Assembly (NCBI RefSeq): GCF_947492815.1
Contig: NZ_CANLOB010000029.1
Coordinates: forward strand, 1-64,000
Source of the DNA: an uncultured Dokdonia sp.
GTDB taxonomy: Bacteria > Bacteroidota > Bacteroidia > Flavobacteriales > Flavobacteriaceae
Direction of reading: 5' to 3'
DNA length: 64,000 nucleotides
The position numbers and the translations under genes were made by a program. Of this stretch, positions 35,710-44,594 are shown one piece after another. Below the pieces are notes generated by a model. It saw only the letters and a list, made by a program, of their open reading frames with translations. It was not told the origin of the DNA and made no database searches. Position 1 is the stretch's first letter; every line of letters starts with the position of its first letter.

Positions 35710-35803
35710 TCGCGTTATAATTAGTATACAAAATTACCTTTTAACATAAAAATAGTAGAATATCCGTATCTTACTAGCTACTTTTTAATACATAATATTT
35801 TCT

Positions 35804-37636
35804 ATGAAAAAACATAAAACTATCTATTTTTTAGCGATTCTCTTGGCAAGTTTTTCTATTGCCTGCGCACAAGAAAAAAGTAGTAATGCTGTTCCTATCT
35901 TTAAGGATGGAGAAGCTCAAATAGTAGCTGCATTTGAAAACCCAAGCGATTGGATACGTCATGATTTATGGGTCGAGACAGATTTTAATACGGATGGTGA
36001 TACCACTATGGATCGTATGCACGTTTCTGTAACACGTCCAAAGCAGACAGATACAGAAGGTTTAAAACTTCCTATCATATACGTAAGCAGTCCTTATTTT
36101 GCTGGGGTTGCTGCAGATACTCCCAATTGGAATGTAAAACATGAACTTGGTGAAACCGCTGAAGAACGAGCGCATCCTGAAGTAAAACGTAGAGGGAAAC
36201 GTCCTATTATTTCGAATTCTCATATCAGAACATGGGTACCCAGAGGCTATATTGTAGTGCATTCATCATCGCCTGGCACAGGACTTTCGCAAGGTTCTCC
36301 TACCGTAGGAGGTCCTAATGAATCACTAGCGCCAAAAGCCGTTATAGAATGGCTCACAGGAAAAAGAAAAGGATACACCTCGCCAGATGGAAAAGAAACA
36401 GTAGAAGCATTCTGGTCTACTGGAAAAGTAGGAATGACTGGAACATCGTATAACGGAACATTGCCTCTTGCTGCTGCTACTACTGGGGTAGAAGGATTAG
36501 AAGCTATTATTCCTATCGCTCCAAATACATCCTATTATCATTACTATCGTTCTAATGGATTGGTTCGTTCTCCAGGAGGATACTTAGGGGAAGATATTGA
36601 TGTACTTTATGACTTTATTCATAGTGGAGACGAAGCAAAACGTCCATATAATAATAAGACAGTACGAGACACTGAAATGAAAAATGGCATGGATCGTATT
36701 ACAGGAGATTATAATGATTTTTGGGCAGGTAGAGATTACTTACTTCAGATGAAGCCTATGAAAGCCGCATTATTAATGTCTCATGGTTTTAATGACTGGA
36801 ATGTAATGCCAGAACATAGTTACCGTATTTATGCACAAGCAAAAGCACAAGGAATTCCTTCTCAAATTTTTTATCATCAAAATGGTCACGGAGGTCCGCC
36901 ACCTATGAAAATGCGTAACCGTTGGTTTACAAGATATTTACATGGTATCGAAAATGGTGTAGAAAAGGATGCACGCTCATGGATTGTTCGCGAAAATGAT
37001 GATAGAGATAATCCAACTTCATATGAAGACTATCCAAATCCAGCAGCATCAAATGTGACTTTATTTCCTGGAAAAGGAGGTACAACAATAGGGCTTTTAG
37101 GAACTTCTCAAAACACAAATGCAACTCCTGAATCATTTATAGATGATTATACCATCAAAGGAGCTGATCATGCGCAAGCAGAAGATTCAAAAAACCGTTT
37201 ATTATATGTTACACCAGCATTAAAAGAAGATATTCATATTTCGGGTACAGCAAAAGTAACTATACGTATTGCTAGTAGCAAACCTGCTGCAAACTTATCT
37301 GTGTGGCTAGTTTCACTACCATGGAATGGGGAAAGCAAGGCAAAAATCACAGATAATATCATTACACGAGGATGGGCTGACCCTCAAAATCATAGTTCAA
37401 TACGTAAAGGAGAACCATTAGTAGCAAAGACATTTTATGATGTCACTTTTGATCTTATGCCAGATGATCAAATTATTCCTAAAGGGCAACAAATAGGATT
37501 AATGATCTTTTCTAGTGATAATGAATTTACATTACATCCAAGACCGGGTACAGAACTTACCTTGGATCTTAAAGGAACGACACTTACGCTCCCTGTTGTG
37601 GGAGGTGATTCCGCTTTCGCGAAAGCGGTAAAATAA
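35804..37636 (+). CDS. Xaa-Pro dipeptidyl-peptidase, S15 family (CocE/NonD)
   Basis: Signal peptide ending FSIACAQ (lipobox-like IAC possible). The catalytic serine is in GMTGTSYNGTLPLAAA, the S15 signature; Asp and His candidates are in LLMSHGFNDWNV and HQNGHGGPP. The C-terminal 170 residues form the X-Pro dipeptidyl-peptidase C-terminal domain (HISGTAKVTIRIASS). The 610-residue length is normal. It cleaves N-terminal Xaa-Pro dipeptides or related esters in the periplasm. Its last codons contain a palindrome copy, read as DSAFAKAVK. Confidence 0.9.
   Translation: MKKHKTIYFLAILLASFSIACAQEKSSNAVPIFKDGEAQIVAAFENPSDWIRHDLWVETDFNTDGDTTMDRMHVSVTRPKQTDTEGLKLPIIYVSSPYFAGVAADTPNWNVKHELGETAEERAHPEVKRRGKRPIISNSHIRTWVPRGYIVVHSSSPGTGLSQGSPTVGGPNESLAPKAVIEWLTGKRKGYTSPDGKETVEAFWSTGKVGMTGTSYNGTLPLAAATTGVEGLEAIIPIAPNTSYYHYYRSNGLVRSPGGYLGEDIDVLYDFIHSGDEAKRPYNNKTVRDTEMKNGMDRITGDYNDFWAGRDYLLQMKPMKAALLMSHGFNDWNVMPEHSYRIYAQAKAQGIPSQIFYHQNGHGGPPPMKMRNRWFTRYLHGIENGVEKDARSWIVRENDDRDNPTSYEDYPNPAASNVTLFPGKGGTTIGLLGTSQNTNATPESFIDDYTIKGADHAQAEDSKNRLLYVTPALKEDIHISGTAKVTIRIASSKPAANLSVWLVSLPWNGESKAKITDNIITRGWADPQNHSSIRKGEPLVAKTFYDVTFDLMPDDQIIPKGQQIGLMIFSSDNEFTLHPRPGTELTLDLKGTTLTLPVVGGDSAFAKAVK
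37611..37628. repeat. Palindromic repeat, copy 14 (at 3' end of S15 peptidase CDS, 18 bp)
   Basis: CCGCTTTCGCGAAAGCGG, read as SAFAKA; the stop codon follows three codons later, so the palindrome forms the C-terminal tail. Confidence 0.95.
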
Positions 37637-37655
37637 AAATTACCATATATCCAGT

Positions 37656-37687
37656 AAAAAGGTACTCCAAAAGAGTGCCTTTTTTTT
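37656..37687 (+). terminator. Intrinsic terminator after S15 peptidase gene
   Basis: Arms AAAAAGGTACTC and GAGTGCCTTTTT form a 12-bp stem with one wobble or mismatch and a T run, 20 bp after the stop. Confidence 0.8.
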
Positions 37688-37754
37688 GTACCTATCTAAA
37701 ACTGTAACATTTTACTACAAATGGCATCTTTGATAGTATACATTAGCTAACACT

Positions 37755-39278
37755 ATGAAACCAACACTTCTTTTTTTCTTAATATATACCCTCTCACAAA
37801 CCACATATAGTCAGACCTCATTACAAGAATTACAATTAGAAAATGGAACATATACTGTAGGCTTTAATCACTATACTGCTATTGATAGTACACGTACATA
37901 TATTCCAAAATCTGATATTAATGCTACAACAGTACATAGACCTATTCCTATAAGCATCTGGTATCCATCTGATGTAACTATTGAGAATGAGCAATCATTA
38001 GCAATCTTAAATTATATGGAAGTCTTAAAGGAAGAAGAAGAATGGGAGCACCTCCCAAATTATTTCCTATTAGATTGGTTCTATTATAAAAACACTCCTG
38101 AAAATCAAAAACATCTTAAAGAAAAAACAACAGCTTTTAAAGACATTACACCTGCAAAAGGTAATTTTCCTGTGATTATATACGCAGCTAGTTTTCAAGC
38201 ATCTTCTATAGAAAATTTTGCACTATGCGAACTCTTAGCTAGTCATGGATATATTGTTATTGCTAGCCCAAGTAGAGGCTCAACTTCAAAACGTTTTAAA
38301 AAACTAGAACTCGCCATTGAAACACAAGCGAGAGATTTAGAGTTTCTTGTAAAAGAAGCTGCAAAGGTTTCAAATACTGATATGAATCATATAGGGACTA
38401 TGGGATTTAGTTTTGGAGGATTATCAAATGTACTTCTGCAAATGCGTAATACAAACATTAAGGCAAATATGAGTCTTGATGGAACCATACGTTATCGACC
38501 TGATGTGATTAAAGGAAGTCCTTTTTATGATATTAAAAAAGCAACAATCCCTTTTATGCATTTGGCACAAAAAGAGATTCCTAAGATAATTATGGAAGAA
38601 AAAAACATCCCAGATTCTTTAAATACTCATTTTACATTTTATGATGAATTAATCACGAATGATGCCTATAAAATACGTTTACACGATTTATCACATTCTT
38701 ATTTTAGCACATTAGGAGTCCTTTTTCAAGAAAGAGATCCAAAACAAGACAAAAGCGATCCAGAAATTATGGCTTCTTACAAAATTGCAACATCCTATAG
38801 TTTACATTTCTTTAATGCCTATCTCAAAAATAATGCAACATCGTTAGCTTTTATTACAAACACACCGCAAGCAAATCATATATCAGAACAGCTCATAACT
38901 ATCGATTCAAAAAAAGCTCAAACATCCACGTTTTCATTCTATGATTTTTTAGAACAAGTACGACAACAACGTTATCAAAACATACATACTCTTTACGTGC
39001 AATCAAAAAGTAAATATCCGATGATGGAAATACCAGAGGGAGTATTGAACACCTTAGGGTTACAGCTTATTTTTGATCCTTCAAGAGCAACTGAAGGTAT
39101 TGCTGTTTTTAAATTTGCACTTCAGTTATATCCTACATCTGCAAATCTTTATGATAGTTTAGCTGAAGGGTATTTATATCTAGGAGATATAGAAAATGCA
39201 AAAAAGAGTTTTAAAGAATCGTTAGTCTTAAACCCTGAAAATCAGAATGCAATAACAAGACTTCAAGAGTTAGAATAG
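37755..39278 (+). CDS. PAF-acetylhydrolase-like alpha/beta hydrolase with C-terminal TPR
   Basis: Signal peptide (LLFFLIYTLSQTTYSQ). The GxSxG nucleophile is in GTMGFSFGGLSN, preceded by VIIYAASFQASSIENF (oxyanion region). The layout is that of platelet-activating-factor acetylhydrolase/dienelactone hydrolase types. The last 60 residues (FKFALQLYPTSANLYDSLAEGYLYLGDIENAKKSF) form a TPR unit. The C-terminal TPR fusion is a common Bacteroidota form. Substrate unknown; periplasmic. Confidence 0.78.
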   Translation: MKPTLLFFLIYTLSQTTYSQTSLQELQLENGTYTVGFNHYTAIDSTRTYIPKSDINATTVHRPIPISIWYPSDVTIENEQSLAILNYMEVLKEEEEWEHLPNYFLLDWFYYKNTPENQKHLKEKTTAFKDITPAKGNFPVIIYAASFQASSIENFALCELLASHGYIVIASPSRGSTSKRFKKLELAIETQARDLEFLVKEAAKVSNTDMNHIGTMGFSFGGLSNVLLQMRNTNIKANMSLDGTIRYRPDVIKGSPFYDIKKATIPFMHLAQKEIPKIIMEEKNIPDSLNTHFTFYDELITNDAYKIRLHDLSHSYFSTLGVLFQERDPKQDKSDPEIMASYKIATSYSLHFFNAYLKNNATSLAFITNTPQANHISEQLITIDSKKAQTSTFSFYDFLEQVRQQRYQNIHTLYVQSKSKYPMMEIPEGVLNTLGLQLIFDPSRATEGIAVFKFALQLYPTSANLYDSLAEGYLYLGDIENAKKSFKESLVLNPENQNAITRLQELE

Positions 39279-39375
39279 TAGTATTTATAGGTAATTAACA
39301 AGATTTTATCGCAGCTTTAACGTAATCTTTTGATGTGCTGCTTTTATATTGTACTCAACTAATCAATATATCATC

Positions 39376-40023
39376 ATGAATTCTATCATACCAGATTACA
39401 GTCGTCGTGACTTTTTAAAGAAATCATCATTTGCTGCAGCAGGCACCTTAAGCTTTGTTTCAATGCCACTTATGGGAGCTTCTTATACCCCAGTACAAGA
39501 TGAACTTAATATTGTAGGACCTAAGGCCGGATATTCTCCACAAATAGGGACACTTGTTTCTATGATGAACTGGATGCGTAATGTTATAGAGGATCAAGTA
39601 AGAGGTCTTAAACAAGAACAATTAGATTTTTTAATAGATGACAAAGCAAATACTGTAGGCGCTATGCTATTACATCTCGCTGCTACAGAACGTTATTATC
39701 AGATACATACTTTTGAAGGTAAAAATTGGGGAAATTGGTCTCGAGAAGATCGTAAACGCTGGAGTGTCGCTTCTGGTTTGGGAGATAGAGCTCGTATGCT
39801 AATAAAAGGAAATGATATTTCTTACTATTTAGATGCCCTTAATGAAGTACGATCACATACGTTAGAAGAGTTAAAAAAACGTGATGATGATTGGTTACTA
39901 AGCATTGACAATAACTGGCCTTGGGGACCGACCAATGCTTATTGTAAATGGTTTCATGTCGTAGAACATGAATCTAATCATAACGGGCAAATTAAATTTA
40001 TTATGTCTAGAATGTCTTCATAA
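39376..40023 (+). CDS. Tat-exported DinB-family protein
   Basis: I use ATG 39376; the longer frame begins upstream at an unlikely start. The N-terminus (YSRRDFLKKSSFAAAG) is a Tat signal. The DinB four-helix core follows: VSMMNWMRNVIEDQV, AMLLHLAATERYYQIH (first metal His), and HVVEHESNHNGQIKFI (later H). DinB-superfamily proteins bind metals and use thiols such as bacillithiol in other phyla; the substrate here is unknown. Confidence 0.82.
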   Translation: MNSIIPDYSRRDFLKKSSFAAAGTLSFVSMPLMGASYTPVQDELNIVGPKAGYSPQIGTLVSMMNWMRNVIEDQVRGLKQEQLDFLIDDKANTVGAMLLHLAATERYYQIHTFEGKNWGNWSREDRKRWSVASGLGDRARMLIKGNDISYYLDALNEVRSHTLEELKKRDDDWLLSIDNNWPWGPTNAYCKWFHVVEHESNHNGQIKFIMSRMSS

Positions 40024-40105
40024 GGTTTATAATAGTCTGCATAATTTATATAATAGGAATGTATCTACTATTTTTGATATATTCCTATAATACTTTAAAT
40101 CATTA

Positions 40106-40447
40106 ATGATGTCACCTGAAGAAATTGCTCAAAAACAACTAGATGCCTATAATAATAGAGATATAGACTCTTTTGTTGCGATACACCATCCAAACGTACA
40201 GCTATATTCTTTTTCTGAAACAGTACCTTTTGCTCAAGGACAAAAGCAAATAAGAACTATATATTCAGAAATATTTGAAAATTCACCTCAATTACACTCA
40301 AGACTTATACATAGAATTGTTTTAGGTAATAAAGTGATAGATCATGAAGAGATTACTGGTCGCAAAGGGGTTGATGTTTTAGAATTTATTGCTATTTATG
40401 AAGTGAATGATACTTCTATTCTTAAAGCCCATTTTATTAGAAAATAA
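40106..40447 (+). CDS. SnoaL-like (NTF2-fold) protein
   Basis: 113 residues with the helix IAQKQLDAYNNRDIDSFVAI, then HHPNVQLYSF, IRTIYSEIFENSPQLHSRLI and KVIDHEEITGR. This is the steroid delta-isomerase/SnoaL pattern seen in cytoplasmic NTF2-fold proteins. It is the third member of this fold in the window (with 17446 and 22073), though the three are not close to each other in sequence. Start could be the second Met. Confidence 0.8.
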   Translation: MMSPEEIAQKQLDAYNNRDIDSFVAIHHPNVQLYSFSETVPFAQGQKQIRTIYSEIFENSPQLHSRLIHRIVLGNKVIDHEEITGRKGVDVLEFIAIYEVNDTSILKAHFIRK

Positions 40448-40534
40448 ATTATACCTGAAATACTATTTTAATTAGCATCATATAGAGATATTAAAAACTT
40501 TAGTATATTTAAAAATAACTAACTAAACTAACGA

Positions 40535-41620
40535 ATGTCTAAAACTGTCCTTACTCTTCTTTTAGCATGGATGTGTTCCATGCTTGCCACAGGACAAAAT
40601 TCAAAAATAGACAGCTTAAAAAGAATAAGCAAACAAGACATAAGTGCTGAAGAAAGACTTAAAAATTATTTTACTATTGCAAATACCTATTATAGTAAAC
40701 AATTACGTTATGATAGTGCCTTTGTATATTTAAAAAAGATTAGATCACTTGCTAAAACAAGTGGAAATAAAGAAGCTGAAGTTGTAGCATTAAATAATCA
40801 AGCATTGATATATGAAGTATTAGGAGATAAAGAAAAAGCCATTTCTTATTTTGATGAAGGCCTTTACATATCGAAAGAGTTAGGCATTCCCTCACGAAAT
40901 GTCTTATTATATAATAACATAGGGTTACTTTATAAAGACCTAGAGCAATATAAAAAATCACTTATATATTTAGATTCTGCATTTACCATTGTAAAAAATG
41001 GAAAATCTAGAAGACTCTTGGCTGTAGTAAATACGAGTTTGGGCGAAACAAATTATGCGCTTGGCAATTATAAAGAAGCTACGCATCATTTAAAAACAGG
41101 CATTTTTATATTAGATAGTTTAAAACAATCTAGTAGTGAAGCAGATCTCGCACTTGCAAAATCATATAGAGCCCAAAAAGAAATAGAATTAGCAATATCA
41201 CAAGCACAAAAAGCATTTCAAGAAGCAGAAAAACAAAATGCACCCAAAAGTGCTTACGAAAGTAGTAGAGAACTTTCCTCTATCTATGCAGAAATAGGAG
41301 ACACTAAAAAAGAAGCCTTTTACTTAAAAAAGGTGTTAAATTATAACGATTCTTTATCCTTAAGCTCTGACTTAAATGATATTGAATTAAATCAACTAAA
41401 ACAACAACAAAAAGAACAAGAACAACAATTACAATTATTAAAAGACAAAGATATACTGTACACTATTCTATACATTGTAGGCGTCATTATTCTTATTTTA
41501 CTAGGCTATTTATTATATAGGCAACTCAAAGCTTCTAAACTTACTAAAGAGATTCATAAGGCACAAAAAAACTTAATTCAAAACGAACTAGACCGAAGAG
41601 AAAAAACTGCTAAAAAGTGA
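40535..41620 (+). CDS. TPR protein with C-terminal membrane helix and coiled coil (paralogue 1)
   Basis: Signal peptide ending MLATGQ, then about five TPR units (for example AVVALNNQALIYEVLGDKE, LLYNNIGLLYKDLEQYK), a Gln/Glu-rich coiled coil (QLKQQQKEQEQQLQL) and one membrane helix (LYIVGVIILILLGYLLY) near residue 310, then a basic helical tail. This is the architecture of the N-terminal half of flavobacterial TPR-histidine-kinase or TPR-LuxR sensors, but the output domain is absent. Bases 41114-41448 are almost identical to 42392-42726 in paralogue 2. The paralogues probably act in signalling or as envelope scaffolds. Confidence 0.7.
   Translation: MSKTVLTLLLAWMCSMLATGQNSKIDSLKRISKQDISAEERLKNYFTIANTYYSKQLRYDSAFVYLKKIRSLAKTSGNKEAEVVALNNQALIYEVLGDKEKAISYFDEGLYISKELGIPSRNVLLYNNIGLLYKDLEQYKKSLIYLDSAFTIVKNGKSRRLLAVVNTSLGETNYALGNYKEATHHLKTGIFILDSLKQSSSEADLALAKSYRAQKEIELAISQAQKAFQEAEKQNAPKSAYESSRELSSIYAEIGDTKKEAFYLKKVLNYNDSLSLSSDLNDIELNQLKQQQKEQEQQLQLLKDKDILYTILYIVGVIILILLGYLLYRQLKASKLTKEIHKAQKNLIQNELDRREKTAKK
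41114..41448 (+). repeat. Near-identical 335-bp block shared with 42392-42726
   Basis: Only about five single-base differences separate the two copies over 335 bp, while the coding sequence before and after diverges strongly. The block spans the TPR 5 to coiled-coil region. This is the signature of recent gene conversion or unequal crossing over. Confidence 0.85.
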
Positions 41621-41806
41621 CGCCTAGTTTTGAATTAAGTTATCAAATAAATTGCTTTAAATATCTAAATTAAGACGTTCTCAACAATAGTCTTATGACA
41701 TTATTATTGCGATATAGCGACAACGTTATCGTCATGTTTTATAAGTTTTATCAATATATAACTCCAAATCTTTAGTATATTTAAATTCTTATTTATGGAA
41801 TTTTAG

Positions 41807-42901
41807 ATGCCAAAATATATACTTTTCCTTTTTATCCTTTTGCTACAAACTTATTCTTCCATAAGCCAAACTTCGTATGTAGATAGCTTAAAGCAAAAGG
41901 CAAAAACAGAAACTGATACACAAAAAAAACTTAAGCATTACATTGACATATCTAATAATTATTTTCAAAAACAATTACATTATGATAGTGCTTTAGTCTA
42001 TTTGGAAAAGATTAGAACTATTTCAAAAAGAGAAGAAGTAAAAGAAAGAGATATAGAAGCTTTTGCTATAAATAATCAAGCCATCATCTACTATACTTTA
42101 GGCGATAAAGAAAAAGCTGTCACCTATTTTAATGAAGGTTTATCACTCGCAAAAAAGCTTAATGAACCTGTTCGTGTCGCGCTACTATATAACAATATAG
42201 GAATGATTCATAAAGAATTAGGAGAATATGATAAAGCACTTACAAACTTAGATTCTTCTTTAACAATAGTAAAAAAAGGAGATTCTAAAAGACTGTTAGG
42301 AGTTGTATACACAAGTCTCGGAGAAACCCATTATGCCATTGGCAATTATAAAGAAGCAACACACTACCTAAAAAAAGGAATTCAAAGACTCGATAGTTTA
42401 AAACAATCTAGTAGTGAAGCAGATCTTGCACTTGCAAAATCATATAGAGCCCAAAAAAAAATAGAATTAGCAATATCACAAGCACAAAAAGCATTTCAAG
42501 AAGCAGAAAAACAAAATGCACCCAAAAGTGCTTACGAAAGTAGTAGAGAACTTTTCTCTATCTATGCAGAAATAGGAGACACTAAAAAAGAAGCCTTTTA
42601 CTTAAAAAAAGTGTTAAATTATAACGATTCTTTATCCTTAAGCTCTGACTTAAATGATATTGAATTAAATCAACTAAAACAACAACAAAAAGAACAAGAA
42701 CAACAATTACAATCATTAAAAGACAAGGAACTATTATACAAAATTTTGTATGTAGTTGGGACAATTATTCTCTTATTATTAGGTATTCTGATAGCTAAAA
42801 TACGTAAAAGCACAAGGCTAACTAGAGATATCCATAAAGCGCAAAGAGAATTAGTTCAAAGCAAATTAGAACAAAGAGGCAAAAGTACAAATACTGAATA
42901 A
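41807..42901 (+). CDS. TPR protein with C-terminal membrane helix and coiled coil (paralogue 2)
   Basis: The same layout as the gene at 40535: signal peptide (LLLQTYSSISQ), TPR units (FAINNQAIIYYTLGDKE, LLYNNIGMIHKELGEYD), a Gln/Glu-rich coiled coil, a single membrane helix (LYVVGTIILLLLGILI) and a basic tail. The N-terminal two thirds differ from paralogue 1 at many positions, while the 42392-42726 block is nearly identical. Tandem duplication, 186 bp apart. No kinase or DNA-binding domain. Confidence 0.7.
   Translation: MPKYILFLFILLLQTYSSISQTSYVDSLKQKAKTETDTQKKLKHYIDISNNYFQKQLHYDSALVYLEKIRTISKREEVKERDIEAFAINNQAIIYYTLGDKEKAVTYFNEGLSLAKKLNEPVRVALLYNNIGMIHKELGEYDKALTNLDSSLTIVKKGDSKRLLGVVYTSLGETHYAIGNYKEATHYLKKGIQRLDSLKQSSSEADLALAKSYRAQKKIELAISQAQKAFQEAEKQNAPKSAYESSRELFSIYAEIGDTKKEAFYLKKVLNYNDSLSLSSDLNDIELNQLKQQQKEQEQQLQSLKDKELLYKILYVVGTIILLLLGILIAKIRKSTRLTRDIHKAQRELVQSKLEQRGKSTNTE
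42392..42726 (+). repeat. Near-identical 335-bp block, second copy
   Basis: Partner of 41114-41448 in the tandem TPR paralogue; direct orientation, about 1.28 kb apart. Confidence 0.85.
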
Positions 42902-42918
42902 AAAGGTATTAAACCAAG

Positions 42919-42939
42919 ATCTCGCTGAAAAAGTGAGAT
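42919..42939 (+). terminator. Weak hairpin after TPR paralogue 2
   Basis: Arms ATCTCGCT and AGTGAGAT (one wobble pair) with a 5-base loop, 17 bp after the stop. It may terminate this gene or the converging HMG-CoA lyase gene. Confidence 0.4.
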
Positions 42940-43001
42940 TAGTTCAACTATCTATTTTATGAGCATCTTACAGACTATTACAAAATAGTGTTTCATAATA
43001 G

Positions 43002-43868
43002 TTAATGATACTTTTGGAATATTTTCAAAGCCTCATTATAACTGCTTTCAAAAGACATAGTATTAATATTATCATATGCATTTACAGAAGCAAAGTAAGA
43101 GATTAACTTTTCTGTAGGCATATTTCCAGTGAGCTCATCTTTAGCCATAGGGCACCCCCCAAAACCTTGAATAGCCCCATCAAATCGACGGCAACCTGCA
43201 TTATACGCTGCATCTACTTTTTCATGCCATGTTGTTGGTGTAGTATGCAAGTGTGCTCCAAACTCTATGGTTGGGTATTTTGGAATTAGATTAGAAAATA
43301 AGTAATTAATATTCTCTGGATTAGATGTCCCAACAGTATCAGACAACGAAAGAATTTTGACACCCATAGCACTTAATTTCTCTGTCCACTCCCCTACGAT
43401 ATCTACATTCCAAGGATCTCCATAAGGATTTCCAAACCCCATAGATATATATACGACCACCTGTTTATCATTGCTATGTGCCAGATCTAGTATTTCTTTA
43501 AGCACTTCTACAGATTGTGCGATAGTTTTATGCGTATTACGCATCTGGAAGTTTTCAGATATTGAAAAGGGGTATCCTAAATAATCTACCATCTCATGAG
43601 TAACAGCATCGGTGGCGCCACGTACATTGGCTACGATAGTAAGCAATTTACTCTCCGTTTTTGAAAGATCTAAACGATGTAATACCTCGGCAGAGTCTAC
43701 CATCTGAGGAATCGCCTTGGGCGATACAAAACTTCCCACATCTATCGTATCAAAACCACAACGCAATAACGACTGGATGTACTGAACTTTAGCATCCGTA
43801 GGAATCCAATCCTTAATTCCTTGCATGGCGTCGCGAGGACATTCTATGATTTTAACCTTGTTATTCAC
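43002..43868 (-). CDS. mvaB: Hydroxymethylglutaryl-CoA lyase
   Basis: DRE-TIM metallolyase. The start KIIECPRDAMQGIKDWIPT holds the metal-binding Asp motif (E-x-P-R-D); the later AHLHTTPTTW carries the metal His pair and GAIQGFGGCPMAKDELTGN carries the catalytic Cys region (GxGGCP). Length 288 residues is slightly short but complete for bacteria. It cleaves HMG-CoA to acetoacetate and acetyl-CoA in leucine catabolism. It is next to a LysE-type exporter; the two genes share a strand with a 36-bp gap. Confidence 0.93.
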   Translation of the reverse strand: MNNKVKIIECPRDAMQGIKDWIPTDAKVQYIQSLLRCGFDTIDVGSFVSPKAIPQMVDSAEVLHRLDLSKTESKLLTIVANVRGATDAVTHEMVDYLGYPFSISENFQMRNTHKTIAQSVEVLKEILDLAHSNDKQVVVYISMGFGNPYGDPWNVDIVGEWTEKLSAMGVKILSLSDTVGTSNPENINYLFSNLIPKYPTIEFGAHLHTTPTTWHEKVDAAYNAGCRRFDGAIQGFGGCPMAKDELTGNMPTEKLISYFASVNAYDNINTMSFESSYNEALKIFQKYH

Positions 43869-43890
43869 TATGTAAAAATAGGGCTAATTA

Positions 43891-43906
43891 CGCTTTCGCG
43901 AAAGCT
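43891..43906. repeat. Palindromic repeat, copy 15 (intergenic)
   Basis: CGCTTTCGCGAAAGCT with a perfect 14-bp core, in the 36-bp gap between the LysE-type gene and the HMG-CoA lyase gene. It lies right after the LysE stop codon. Confidence 0.92.
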
Positions 43907-44516
43907 AAATTAGAATGAAAACTGCTATCCCAATAAAAACAATAATCTGTAACCATTTTAAAACAGTTCCTATTTGATTGCTTTTTTTAAGATATCCAGA
44001 AATACTTCCTGCCAACACAGCAATTCCACCAAAAATGAAAAAAGATGCTATCATAAATAAAATACCTAATACATAAAACTGATACACGGTATTTCCATCA
44101 GGATCCCATAAAAAACCTGGAAAAAAAGCGAGAAAGAAAATAGTGACTTTAGGGTTTAGTATATTCATGATTACTCCTTGCTTAAATAAACTCCAATAAC
44201 TCTTTTTAGGAGCTCCATCAGTAAGGGATACTTTAGAATCACTTTGAAACACTTTATAAGCAAGATATAAGAGATAGATGGCACCCAAGAGTTTAATGAT
44301 AAAAAATATGGTTGGTGACGTTGCTATAATAGCCGAAACACCAAAAGCAACAAGTGTTGTATGTACAATACATCCTGAAATAAGGCCAGCAGTTGTGGCA
44401 AGTCCTGAAGCACGACCATTAACAATACTTTGCGTCAATACATATATATTATCAGGCCCTGGAGAAAATGCTAATAATGCCGTGGCTCCTAAAAATCCAA
44501 TCATAGATTCAATCAT
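43905..44516 (-). CDS. LysE family amino-acid exporter
   Basis: Six membrane segments; the N-terminal FLGATALLAFSPGPDNIYVL is the LysE/RhtB signature, followed by LVAFGVSAIIATSPT and GVIMNILNPKVTIFFLAFFPGF. At 203 residues it is a normal LysE-family translocator. It exports amino acids across the inner membrane; the substrate cannot be told from sequence. Its last codons overlap palindrome copy 15 by 2 bp. Confidence 0.92.
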   Translation of the reverse strand: MIESMIGFLGATALLAFSPGPDNIYVLTQSIVNGRASGLATTAGLISGCIVHTTLVAFGVSAIIATSPTIFFIIKLLGAIYLLYLAYKVFQSDSKVSLTDGAPKKSYWSLFKQGVIMNILNPKVTIFFLAFFPGFLWDPDGNTVYQFYVLGILFMIASFFIFGGIAVLAGSISGYLKKSNQIGTVLKWLQIIVFIGIAVFILI

Positions 44517-44594
44517 GGTGTAAGTTATATTGTAAATATTATAAAAATGATTAACATTGCTGACTTATACTATCAATCTAATTTGAAAAAAACT

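Noticed and set aside
44278..44523. Plus-strand frame of 81 codons opposite the LysE gene
   Set aside because: It is antisense to a clear LysE-family gene and has no motifs of its own.
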